Below, piece by piece: positions 42,145-50,096 of a stretch of 64,000 nt of DNA; the stretch's first letter is position 1; the number at the start of each line of letters is the position of its first letter. A model generated the notes under the pieces. The model was not told where the DNA came from. It saw nothing but the letters and a program-made list of their open reading frames with translations, and did no database searches. Made by a program: the position numbers and the translations under genes. This DNA comes from JBBPZA01 sp963728925 (GTDB lineage Bacteria > Actinomycetota > Thermoleophilia > Solirubrobacterales > Solirubrobacteraceae): NCBI GenBank assembly GCA_963728925.1, contig CAVSMB010000036.1, positions 1-64,000 of the forward strand, read 5' to 3'.

Positions 42145-42780
42145 ATGAGCGAGGAGCCCAGGCCCGAGTGGCTGCCGCCGAAGGCCCCGGGAGCGCAAGC
42201 GCCGCGCGAGTGGCACAGCCTCCCTGAGCCCGACCCGCTCCCGGCCGCCGAGCCCCGTCCGGAGCATGCGGCCGGCGTCGAGGCGGCCCGGCCCTCGCCG
42301 CTCGGGTCGGTCGCCGGCGGCGGGGCCGCCAAGCCCGGCGCGGCGCCGCCTACGCCAAGACGCGGGCCGGCCGTGACCGACCGGCGTGACTGGTGGCGGG
42401 CCGGCGGCGCGCCCGCTCGCCCGGCGGGCGGGCCCGTCCCCGTGGCCGCCCGCCCGGCCGGCAACGGGCAGGCGCTCGCGTCGCTCGTGCTCGGGATCGC
42501 GGGGCTCGTGCTCTTCTTCGCGGCGGGCTTCGGGCTCGTCTTCGTCCTCAACCTGCCCTGCTCGATCATGGCCTGGGCGTTCGGCGTGCAGGGACGGCGC
42601 AAGGTCGACCGTGGTGAGACCGCCGAGCGGAGGGGCATGGCCCAGGCCGGGATGCTGCTTGGGATCGTCGGCACCGTGATCGGCGGGCTGGCGATCATCG
42701 CCTGGGCGCTCGGCTTTCTGCTCAGCGACGAGCTCCGCGACCAGTTCCAGCGGGAGTGGGAGCGCCGCCAGAACGCCTGA
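42145..42780 (+). CDS. DUF4190-type membrane protein with proline-rich N-terminus
   Basis: A 211-residue protein. Residues 1-105 are Pro/Ala/Arg rich and probably disordered (EWLPPKAPGAQAPREWHSLP). Two transmembrane segments then form the DUF4190 hairpin: GQALASLVLGIAGLVLFFAA, LVFVLNLPCSIMAWAFGVQG, with RRKVDRGETAERRGMAQAGM, LLGIVGTVIGGLAIIAWALG after. Function unknown for the family. The next gene is a clear paralogue 4 nt downstream, so this is a tandem duplication. Confidence 0.8.
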   Translation: MSEEPRPEWLPPKAPGAQAPREWHSLPEPDPLPAAEPRPEHAAGVEAARPSPLGSVAGGGAAKPGAAPPTPRRGPAVTDRRDWWRAGGAPARPAGGPVPVAARPAGNGQALASLVLGIAGLVLFFAAGFGLVFVLNLPCSIMAWAFGVQGRRKVDRGETAERRGMAQAGMLLGIVGTVIGGLAIIAWALGFLLSDELRDQFQREWERRQNA

Positions 42781-42784
42781 CGCC

Positions 42785-43609
42785 GTGACCGACGACGCCG
42801 ACAAGCCCACCGACGAGCATCCGGTCCTGGCCCCCGAGGCGCAAACGGATCCGTCCCCGGCCGACCAGCGACGCGTGCCCGGCCCGTTCGCCGAGGCCAC
42901 CGCGCACACGGGCGAGGTGACGACGAACCCGGGGGCCCCGGCGCCGCAGGGCCCGCCCTCGCCGATCCTCGATGCCCCGCCCGGGGCCCCACGCCCCGCC
43001 GCGCCCTCGGAGCGGCCGCCGGGCCCGCCCTCGCCGATCCTCGACGCCGCGCCCCAAGCCGCGCACCCCGCGGCGCCCTCCGAGCCGCCGCCGGGCGCGC
43101 CGTCGCCGCTGACCGGCCCGCCCGGAGCGTCTCCGCCCGCTTCCCCTGACCCGCGACCCGAGGCGCCGGCCGCACCGCCCGTCGCGCCCGTCGCCACCGC
43201 CGAGACCCTGTGGCTTCGCATGCCAACTAGCTCCGGCGGCTGGCCCGCGCCGCCCGCGCCGCCCGCGACCTATCTCGGCGCTCCGCCTCCGCGAGCCTGG
43301 CCGGCGTACCCGCCGGTGGGCGTCGAGCGCGACAACGGGAAGGCGACCGCGGCGCTCGTGCTCGGGATCGCCGGGCTCGTGCTCTGGTTGACGCTCGGCT
43401 TCGGGGTCCTCTTCTTCGTCAACCTCCCGCTGTCGATCCTCGCCTGGGTCTTCGGCGTCCAGGCCGGACGCAGCGTGCAGCGGGGGGAGACCTCGCGCGG
43501 CGCCGGATCGGCGCGGGCCGGCATGATCATGGGCATCGTCGGGGTGGCCATCGGCGCGCTCTCGCTCGTCGGCTGGGCGCTCCTGATCGTCCTCGCCGGT
43601 GTGTCCTGA
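42785..43609 (+). CDS. DUF4190-type membrane protein, longer tandem paralogue
   Basis: A 274-residue paralogue of the preceding protein. The DUF4190 part (about residues 185-270) reads GKATAALVLGIAGLVLWLTL, FFVNLPLSILAWVFGVQAGR, SVQRGETSRGAGSARAGMIM, closely parallel to its neighbour. The N-terminal 180 residues are Pro/Ala rich and contain three 24-residue repeats beginning GPPSPILDAPPGAP. GTG start 4 nt after the upstream stop. The pair probably arose by duplication followed by growth of the proline-rich part. Confidence 0.78.
   Translation: MTDDADKPTDEHPVLAPEAQTDPSPADQRRVPGPFAEATAHTGEVTTNPGAPAPQGPPSPILDAPPGAPRPAAPSERPPGPPSPILDAAPQAAHPAAPSEPPPGAPSPLTGPPGASPPASPDPRPEAPAAPPVAPVATAETLWLRMPTSSGGWPAPPAPPATYLGAPPPRAWPAYPPVGVERDNGKATAALVLGIAGLVLWLTLGFGVLFFVNLPLSILAWVFGVQAGRSVQRGETSRGAGSARAGMIMGIVGVAIGALSLVGWALLIVLAGVS
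42950..43165 (+). repeat. Three tandem 72-nt repeats inside the DUF4190 gene
   Basis: Copies start at 42950, 43022 and 43094, each 72 nt (24 codons), so the reading frame is kept. The first two share the identical GGCCCGCCCTCGCCGATCCT opening; the third is more diverged. They encode GPPSPILDA... proline-rich units and could vary in copy number between strains. Confidence 0.75.
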
Positions 43610-43659
43610 GCGACGTCCCGGGCGCCGCCCGGGCCTTCGCTAACCTCTCCGGCCCGCTC

Positions 43660-44847
43660 ATGCCGACGCCCAATCCGTTCATCAAGGAGTACCTGATGAC
43701 CGCGGGGCCGACCCCGGTCCCGCCGGCCGTCTCCAACGCGATGGCCGAGCCGGTTCCCTACCACCGCTCGCCCGCCTTCGACGCGCTCTACGAGCGGGTC
43801 CTCCGCCGGCTCCCGGGCGTCTTCCAGACCGGTAACGACGTGCTCGTCTTCGCCTCCAGCGGCTCGGGCGCCATGGAGTCCGCGGTCGCGAACCTCGTGC
43901 GCCCCGACCAGTCGGCGCTGGCCTGCGCGACGGGCAAGTTCGGCGAGCGCTGGATCGAGCTGTGCGACGCCTACGGCGCGCGCACCATCCGCCACGAGCC
44001 GGGCTGGGGAACGCGCCTCGACCCCGCCGAGATCGACGGTCTGCTCGCCTCCAACCCCGACGTGCGCGTCGCCTTCGCGACGCTGTCGGAGACCTCGACG
44101 GGTGTCGTCCACGACGTCCAGGCGATCGCCGAGGTCGCCCGCTCGCACGACGTCATCCTCGCGATCGACGCCGTGTCCGGCCTGGGCGCCGCCGAGCTGC
44201 GCCAGGACGAGTGGGGCGTCGACGTCGTCGTGTCGGGCTCGCAGAAGGCGCTCATGACGCCGCCCGGGCTCGCCTTCGCGAGCGTGTCCGAGCGCGCCTT
44301 CGAGCACGCCGGCGCCGGCCCGGGCGGGCGCTACTACTTCGATTGGGCCAAGACGCGCAAGGCGCAGGCCAAGGGCTCGAGCCCGTTCACCCCCGCGGTC
44401 ACCCTCGTCCGGGGCCTCGACGTCGCCCTGGACCTCATCGAGCGGGAGGGCTTCGAGAACGTCCTCGCACGCCACGACCTGCTGGCCCGCGCCACGCGCG
44501 CCGGTGTACGCGCCGTCGGGCTGGACCTCTACGGGGACCCCGATGAGCGCGCGACCGTGGTTACCGCGGTCGAGCTGCCCGACTCGATCGACGGCGGCAA
44601 GGTCCCCGGTCTGCTGCGCGACGTGCACGGCATCACCGCCAACGGCGGCCAGGAGCAGCTCAAGGGCCGCATCCTGCGCATCGCCCACTGCGGCTACTTC
44701 GGCGCTTACGACATCATCACCACCCTCGCCGGCCTGGAGATGGTGCTCGCCGAGCTCGGTTACGAGGTGGAGCTCGGCACCGGGGTCGGCGCAGCCCAGC
44801 GGGTCTTCCTCGACGCCGGCGTCCCGGCCGCGGCGCCGAGCGCGTGA
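43660..44847 (+). CDS. Class V aminotransferase (serine/alanine-glyoxylate or phosphoserine type)
   Basis: A 395-residue PLP aminotransferase. The N-terminal YLMTAGPTPVPPAVSNAMAE, HRSPAFDALYERV and FASSGSGAMESAVANLV place it with alanine-glyoxylate/serine-pyruvate transaminases; the PLP lysine is in VVVSGSQKALMTPPGLAFAS, and IDAVSGLGAAELRQDEWGVD precedes it. Its stop overlaps the GTG of serA, so it very likely supplies the phosphoserine (or serine) transamination step of that pathway. Direct substrate proof is lacking. An in-frame start downstream at MTAGPTPVP is possible but less likely. Confidence 0.87.
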   Translation: MPTPNPFIKEYLMTAGPTPVPPAVSNAMAEPVPYHRSPAFDALYERVLRRLPGVFQTGNDVLVFASSGSGAMESAVANLVRPDQSALACATGKFGERWIELCDAYGARTIRHEPGWGTRLDPAEIDGLLASNPDVRVAFATLSETSTGVVHDVQAIAEVARSHDVILAIDAVSGLGAAELRQDEWGVDVVVSGSQKALMTPPGLAFASVSERAFEHAGAGPGGRYYFDWAKTRKAQAKGSSPFTPAVTLVRGLDVALDLIEREGFENVLARHDLLARATRAGVRAVGLDLYGDPDERATVVTAVELPDSIDGGKVPGLLRDVHGITANGGQEQLKGRILRIAHCGYFGAYDIITTLAGLEMVLAELGYEVELGTGVGAAQRVFLDAGVPAAAPSA

Positions 44848-46472
44848 CGAGCAACGGCAACGGCGACCTGCGGATCCTCGTCAAGGAGAAGATCGCCGAC
44901 TCGGGCGTCGGCCTCCTTCGCGACGCGGGCTTCGACGTGGACGTCGGGGTCGAGTGGTCCGACGAGCAGCTCGCCGAGCGCATCGGCGCCTACCACGGGA
45001 TCCTCATCCGCTCGGCGACGCGCCTCGACGCCGGGCTCATCGACCGGGCCGACAACCTGCGCGTCATCGGGCGGGCCGGGATCGGCGTGGACAACGTCGA
45101 CGTCGAGGCCGCCACCAAGCGCGGCATCATCGTCGCCAACGCCCCCCAGTCCAACGTCGTCGCGGCCGCCGAGCACACCATGGCGCTCATGCTCGCGCTC
45201 GCCCGCAACATCCCGCAGGCCCACGCGTCGCTGATCGCCGGCCGCTGGGAGCGCTCGAGGTTCGGCGGCGCCGAGCTCTACGAGAAGACGCTGGGCGTCC
45301 TGGGCTTCGGCCGCATCGGCCAGCTCGTCGCCCACCGGGCGAACGCCTTCGGGATGCGCGTGCTGGCCTTCGACCCGTTCGTGTCGGCCGAGCGCTTCCG
45401 CGAGCTGGGCGTCGAGAAGGCCGAGAGCTCGGCCGACCTCTACGCGCGGGCCGACTTCATCACCCTGCACCTGCCCAAGACGCCCGAGACGCGCGGGTGG
45501 CTGGACGCCGAGGCGTTCGCCCTGATGCGCGACGGCGTGCGGGTGATCAACTGCGCGCGCGGCGAGCTGCTCGTCGACGAGGCGCTCAAGGATGCGCTGG
45601 ATGCCGGCAAGGTCGCCGGCGCGGCGCTCGACGTCTTCCAGGAGGAGCCGATCACCGAGCACCCGCTGTTCGGCTACCCCAACGTCGTCGTGACCCCGCA
45701 CCTCGGCGCCTCGACGACCGAGGCCCAGGACCGCGCTGGGATCCAGACCGCCGAGCAGGTCGTCGCAGCGCTCACCGGCGGCGTGGTCGCCACGGCGGTG
45801 AACATCCCGGCCATCGCGCCCGAGGACATGGAGGCGCTCGGGCCGTTCCTCCCGCTGTGCCGTGCCCTCGGGCGGATCGCCATGACGCTCGCCGAGGGTT
45901 CGTCAGTCGACGCGGTCGAGGTCGAGTACCTCGGCCGGCTCGCCGAGCACGACACGCGGCTGCTCACCCTCTCGGTCCTCCACGGTCTGCTCGCCGGTCA
46001 CACGGAGGAGGAGGTCAACCTCGTCAACGCTCCCAGCCTCGCCGAGGAGCGGGGGATCGGCGTCCAGGAGACCAAGTCGGGCACCGCGCGCGACTTCACC
46101 GATCTCGTCCGCGTCGCCGTGCGGTCCGGCGAGCAGCGCACGCGCATCGTCGGCACGTGCCTGGGCCGTCGCGACCGCCCCCACCTGCTCGAGGTGTGGG
46201 GCCAGCGGTTCAACGTTCAGCTCGACCCCTACATCTCGTTCTTCCGCTACCAGGACGTCCCGGGCATGATCGGCCGCATGGGGTCGGTCTTCGGGGCCCA
46301 CGGCGTCAACATCGTGTCGGCCAACGTGGGCCGCGAGCCCGACGAGGCCGACCAGGTCGTCGGGCGCGTCGCGGCGATGGCGGTGACCACCGACACGCCG
46401 GTGCCGCGCGAGGTGGTGGACGAGATCGTCGCGGTCGAGGGCTTCGTCGACGGCCGCACCGTCGCCCTGTAA
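44844..46472 (+). CDS. serA: D-3-phosphoglycerate dehydrogenase (long form)
   Basis: A 542-residue enzyme opening serine synthesis by oxidising 3-phosphoglycerate with NAD. GRAGIGVDNVDVEAATKRGI, the NAD fold LGVLGFGRIGQLVAHRANAF, the catalytic Arg in INCARGELLVDEAL, Glu in ALDVFQEEPITEHPLF and His in VVTPHLGASTTEAQ are present. As in mycobacteria, an intervening domain (about 320-460) and a C-terminal ACT domain (DVPGMIGRMGSVFGAHGVNI, about 470-542) follow, which suggests serine feedback. GTG start overlapping the aminotransferase stop. Confidence 0.95.
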   Translation: MTSNGNGDLRILVKEKIADSGVGLLRDAGFDVDVGVEWSDEQLAERIGAYHGILIRSATRLDAGLIDRADNLRVIGRAGIGVDNVDVEAATKRGIIVANAPQSNVVAAAEHTMALMLALARNIPQAHASLIAGRWERSRFGGAELYEKTLGVLGFGRIGQLVAHRANAFGMRVLAFDPFVSAERFRELGVEKAESSADLYARADFITLHLPKTPETRGWLDAEAFALMRDGVRVINCARGELLVDEALKDALDAGKVAGAALDVFQEEPITEHPLFGYPNVVVTPHLGASTTEAQDRAGIQTAEQVVAALTGGVVATAVNIPAIAPEDMEALGPFLPLCRALGRIAMTLAEGSSVDAVEVEYLGRLAEHDTRLLTLSVLHGLLAGHTEEEVNLVNAPSLAEERGIGVQETKSGTARDFTDLVRVAVRSGEQRTRIVGTCLGRRDRPHLLEVWGQRFNVQLDPYISFFRYQDVPGMIGRMGSVFGAHGVNIVSANVGREPDEADQVVGRVAAMAVTTDTPVPREVVDEIVAVEGFVDGRTVAL

Positions 46473-46613
46473 CGGGCCCCGCCGGCGCCGCGGCGCTCGC
46501 CTCTTAGACATTTCGTACAACTCCACCCGGGCGATCTTCTGCGCTTCGCTGTTGCCGCGCAGGCGCGAAAGCCGCGATGATGGGCGCTCCGAATCAGAGG
46601 GAGGAGTGCCGAG

Positions 46614-48134
46614 GTGGAGAGCGCAACGCTGACCGAGCCCGGTGGCGGCCGGTACGTGGCAGAGGACAAGGGCCTCAAGAAGAACGCCCTGGGGTTCATG
46701 TCCAGCGTGGTGATCGGGGTCGCCTCGACGGCGCCGGGCTACAGCCTGGCGGCGACGCTCGGATTCATCGCTGCGGCTGTCGGCTTCCAGAGCCCGGCGA
46801 TCCTGTGGGTCTCGTTCATCCCGATGCTGTTCATCGCCGCGTCGTACTACTACATGAACCGCGCGGATCCGGACTGCGGCACGACGTTCTCCTGGGTGAC
46901 GCGGGGCATGGGCCCCTTCGCCGGCTGGATGGGCGGCTGGGCCATCATCGTGGCCGACGTCATCGTGATGGCGAATCTCGCCCAGATCGCCGGCCTGTAC
47001 ACCTTCCTGCTCTTCGGCTGGCAAAGCGCGGCGGACTCGGTCTTCGCCGTGACGCTCGTGGGCGTCGTGTGGATCGCGATTATGACCGCGATCACGACGA
47101 TCGGCATCGAGTTGAGCGCGCGGACCCAGTGGTTTCTGCTCGGGGCCGAGATCTTGACCCTCGCCGTCTTCGCCGTGGTGGCGCTCGTCAAGGTCTACGC
47201 CGGCAGCGCCGGGCCCGACTCCGTGAACCCCGAGCTGTCGTGGTTCTCGCCCTTCGCGATCGACTCGACGAGCGCGCTGACCTCCGGCGTACTGCTCGCG
47301 GTCTTCATCTACTGGGGGTGGGACAGCACGGTGACCGTCAACGAGGAGAGCGAGAACAGCAACGAAGGGCCCGGGAAGGCGGCCGTCGTCTCGACGATCA
47401 TCCTCGTGCTGATCTACGTGGTCGTCGCCGTCGCTGCGCAGGCCTACGACGGAGTCGACACGCTGGTCAAGAACTCCGACGACGTCCTGAGCTCGCTGGG
47501 CACCAGCGTCTTCGGCTCGCCGCTCGACAAGATCCTCATCATCGCGGTGCTCTCATCGGCGGCGGCGTCGACGCAGACGACGATCCTGCCGACGGCGCGA
47601 ACATCGCTGTCCATGGCGCGGGCCAAGGCGGCCCCCAAGAGCCTGGGCGACATCCACCCGCGCTACCTCACGCCGCACATTTCGACGATCCTCATGGGGT
47701 CGCTGTCGATCGTCTGGTACGTCGGGCTGACTATCATCAGCGAGAACGTGCTCTTCGACTCGCTCGCCGCGCTCGGGCTGATGATCGCCTTCTACTACGC
47801 GCTCAGCGGCTTCGCTTGCGTCATCTACTATCGACGCGAGCTGCTGCGCTCGGCCAAGAACCTGATCCTCATCGGGATCGCCCCTACGCTCGGCGGGATC
47901 ATCCTCACCTATGTGTTCGTCAAGTCGTGCATCGACCTGTCGAAGCCAGAGAACTCGGAGTCCGGGGACTCGTGGTTCGGCATCGGGCCACCCCTGGTGA
48001 TCGGGATCGCGTCCCTGCTCCTCGGGGTCATCCTCATGCTCATTTGGCGTTCCCAGGGCCACCCGGAGTTCTTCGGGCGAAAGCCCGAGACGGCGGACCC
48101 GAAGCTCCTGGAGAGCGGGACGGCGCGTACCTGA
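46614..48134 (+). CDS. APC-superfamily amino acid permease
   Basis: A 506-residue transporter with about twelve transmembrane segments. It opens KKNALGFMSSVVIGVASTAP GYSLAATL (the TM1 break region), then YYYMNRADPDCGTTFSWVTR and GPFAGWMGGWAIIVADVIVM, as in amino acid-polyamine antiporters of actinobacteria. The GTG start is supported by GGGAGGAG 7-9 nt upstream; a TTAGAC...TACAAC promoter-like pair lies near 46505-46522. Its substrate is unknown. The UspA gene begins within its stop codon, suggesting that the Usp protein modulates the transporter. Confidence 0.88.
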   Translation: MESATLTEPGGGRYVAEDKGLKKNALGFMSSVVIGVASTAPGYSLAATLGFIAAAVGFQSPAILWVSFIPMLFIAASYYYMNRADPDCGTTFSWVTRGMGPFAGWMGGWAIIVADVIVMANLAQIAGLYTFLLFGWQSAADSVFAVTLVGVVWIAIMTAITTIGIELSARTQWFLLGAEILTLAVFAVVALVKVYAGSAGPDSVNPELSWFSPFAIDSTSALTSGVLLAVFIYWGWDSTVTVNEESENSNEGPGKAAVVSTIILVLIYVVVAVAAQAYDGVDTLVKNSDDVLSSLGTSVFGSPLDKILIIAVLSSAAASTQTTILPTARTSLSMARAKAAPKSLGDIHPRYLTPHISTILMGSLSIVWYVGLTIISENVLFDSLAALGLMIAFYYALSGFACVIYYRRELLRSAKNLILIGIAPTLGGIILTYVFVKSCIDLSKPENSESGDSWFGIGPPLVIGIASLLLGVILMLIWRSQGHPEFFGRKPETADPKLLESGTART

Positions 48135-48547
48135 TGCCCGCCGTCGTCGTCGGCTACGACGGGTCGGACGCGGGCCGCGCGGCGCTCGACACCGCGTTGG
48201 GGGTCGGGCACCTGCTCGGCGACCGCGTCATCGTCGTGTTCGCCTACGAGGTGAGCCGCCTGGGCGGCGAGGTCCCCGACTACGCCAAGGCGCTGCGCGA
48301 ACGCGCCGAGGAGGTCATGAGCCACGCCCGCCACCACGCCGAGGCCCAGCAGGTGCCGATCGAGGCGGAGATCGTCGAACAGGACCCGGCGCAGGCGCTC
48401 GTCGACGTCGCCAACCAGCACGACGCCCGGATGATCGTCGTCGGCAGCCTCGGGGAGCGGCCGCTCAAGGGCGTGCTCGTCGGGTCGACGCCCTACCGGC
48501 TGCTGCACATCGCCGACCGGCCGGTGCTGATCGTTCCGACGGCGTAG
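48134..48547 (+). CDS. Universal stress protein UspA, ATP-binding type
   Basis: A 137-residue single-domain UspA. It begins PAVVVGYDGSDAGRAALDTA and has the ATP-binding motif G-2X-G-9X-G(S/T) as GSLGERPLKGVLVGST, so it should bind ATP. The ATG overlaps the permease stop (TGATG), giving tight coupling. Usp domains joined to or paired with transporters often regulate them. Confidence 0.92.
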   Translation: MPAVVVGYDGSDAGRAALDTALGVGHLLGDRVIVVFAYEVSRLGGEVPDYAKALRERAEEVMSHARHHAEAQQVPIEAEIVEQDPAQALVDVANQHDARMIVVGSLGERPLKGVLVGSTPYRLLHIADRPVLIVPTA

Positions 48548-48560
48548 GCGGTCAGGAGCG

Positions 48561-49562
48561 GTGCGCGCAGTCGTCATCACGCAGCACGGGCCGCCCGACG
48601 TGCTGCAGGTCCAGGAGCGCCCGGCGCCCGGGCGGCCGCTGGGCGACGAGGTGCTCATCGACGTCGCGGCGGCCGGGGTCGCCTTCGCCGACACCATGGC
48701 CCGCGTCGGGCTCTACCCGGATGCTCCCAAGCCGCCGGCGGTGGTGGGCTACGAGGTCGCCGGGACGGTGGCGGCGGTCGGGCCGGCCGTCGATGCGTTC
48801 GCCGAGGGCGACCGCGTGATGGCCGGGACGCGCTTCGGCGGCTACGCGGAGCAGGTCAAGGTTCGTGCTGCGGACGTCATCGCGCTTCCCAACGGGCTGA
48901 GCTTCGAGGAGGGGGCGGCGATTCCGGTCAACGCCTCGACGGCATGGGCGGGGCTGGTTCGCTTCGGCTCGCTCCACCCGGGAGAGCGCGTGCTCGTCCA
49001 CGCCGCGGCCGGCGGCGTGGGCATCTTCGCGACCCAGATCGCCAAGCGGGTTGGCGCCGAGGTCTGGGGCACTGCCTCGCCGCGCAAGCACGAGGCGATC
49101 CGGGCGGCCGGCGTCGACCACGCCATCGACTACACGCGCTCGGGGTGGGAGAAGGCGGTGCCGAGGATGGACGTGATCATGGACGCGCTGGGCGGGCGGA
49201 GCTTCCGCCGCAGCTACGACCTGCTGCGGCCCGGCGGCCGTCTCGTCGCCTTCGGCGCCTCGTCGGTGATGTCGGGCGAGAAGCGCAACCTCGTGACCGC
49301 CGTGAGCGCCGCGGCGCGCATGCCGCGCTTCAACCTCATCAAGCAGACGTCGGAGTCAAAGGCGGTGATCGGGCTCAACATGCTGCGCCTGTGGGACGAG
49401 GCGGGCACGCTCCAGGCCTGGATCGATCCGCTCGTCGAGCTGCTCCAGGACGGGACCATCCGCCCCGTGGTCGCCGAGGCGGTGCCCTTCGCTCAGGCCC
49501 CCCGGGCCCACCGCCTGCTGGCCGAGCGCGCGAACGTCGGCAAGGTCGTGCTCGTCCCCTGA
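48561..49562 (+). CDS. NADPH:quinone oxidoreductase-like, MDR superfamily
   Basis: A 333-residue zinc-free medium-chain reductase. MRAVVITQHGPPDVLQVQER, GVAFADTMARVGLYPDAPKP PAVVGYEVAG, and the NADPH motif HAAAGGVGIFATQIAKRVGA are typical of QOR/VAT1-like enzymes; the GHE zinc motif and structural cysteines are absent. It would reduce quinones or enones with NADPH. GTG start, 13 nt after uspA. Confidence 0.88.
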   Translation: MRAVVITQHGPPDVLQVQERPAPGRPLGDEVLIDVAAAGVAFADTMARVGLYPDAPKPPAVVGYEVAGTVAAVGPAVDAFAEGDRVMAGTRFGGYAEQVKVRAADVIALPNGLSFEEGAAIPVNASTAWAGLVRFGSLHPGERVLVHAAAGGVGIFATQIAKRVGAEVWGTASPRKHEAIRAAGVDHAIDYTRSGWEKAVPRMDVIMDALGGRSFRRSYDLLRPGGRLVAFGASSVMSGEKRNLVTAVSAAARMPRFNLIKQTSESKAVIGLNMLRLWDEAGTLQAWIDPLVELLQDGTIRPVVAEAVPFAQAPRAHRLLAERANVGKVVLVP

Positions 49563-49565
49563 CCG

Positions 49566-50063
49566 TCACGACGGCAGGTCGAGGACCGTGACGGCGACCG
49601 CGGTGAGCTTCGAATCGGAGGCGAACCACCTCGCACCGGCGCGGCAGGACAGCTCGACCACTCCTCCGGTCTCGCCGGTGAACTGGAGGTTCACCGTCGA
49701 CCTGGTGCCGCTGCCCGGAGCGGGCGAGAGGTCCTGGCTCGCGCTGTCGATCGTCTGCGAGCCTCCCCTCAGCCGGCAGTCCGCGCCGGCCGCCTTCTTG
49801 GTCGCGAGCGTGGCGCGCGCGACGACGAGGTACTCGCCCGACGGGATGCGGAAGGCGAGCACCCGCCGGTACGCGCCGACCGGGACGTTCTTCGGCTGGA
49901 CGCCTGCCGCCTTGGCGTAGGCGGCCGGCGGGGTGCCGCCCTGGGCAGGACGCGCTGCCGGCGGGTCGTCGCCGGAGCGCGCGAGCGCGAGGCCGCCGGT
50001 CACGGCTACCGCCCCCGCACAGGTGGTGAAGGCGGCGACGACGTGGGTGCGTCCGAGCTGCAT
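49566..50063 (-). CDS. Secreted or membrane-anchored hypothetical protein
   Basis: A 165-residue protein with an N-terminal signal or anchor (THVVAAFTTCAGAVAVTGGL, residues 6-25) and a beta-rich exported domain from about residue 60: VGAYRRVLAFRIPSGEYLVV, ARATLATKKAAGADCRLRGG, VNLQFTGETGGVVELSCRAG (two cysteines that may pair), KLTAVAVTVLDLPS. A GAGGAG lies upstream of the ATG. It follows a large secreted protein on the same strand after 33 nt and is probably co-expressed. No family recognised. Confidence 0.72.
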   Translation of the reverse strand: MQLGRTHVVAAFTTCAGAVAVTGGLALARSGDDPPAARPAQGGTPPAAYAKAAGVQPKNVPVGAYRRVLAFRIPSGEYLVVARATLATKKAAGADCRLRGGSQTIDSASQDLSPAPGSGTRSTVNLQFTGETGGVVELSCRAGARWFASDSKLTAVAVTVLDLPS

Positions 50064-50096
50064 GGGGCGTCTCCTCTCGGCGGTGCGGGTGAGTGA

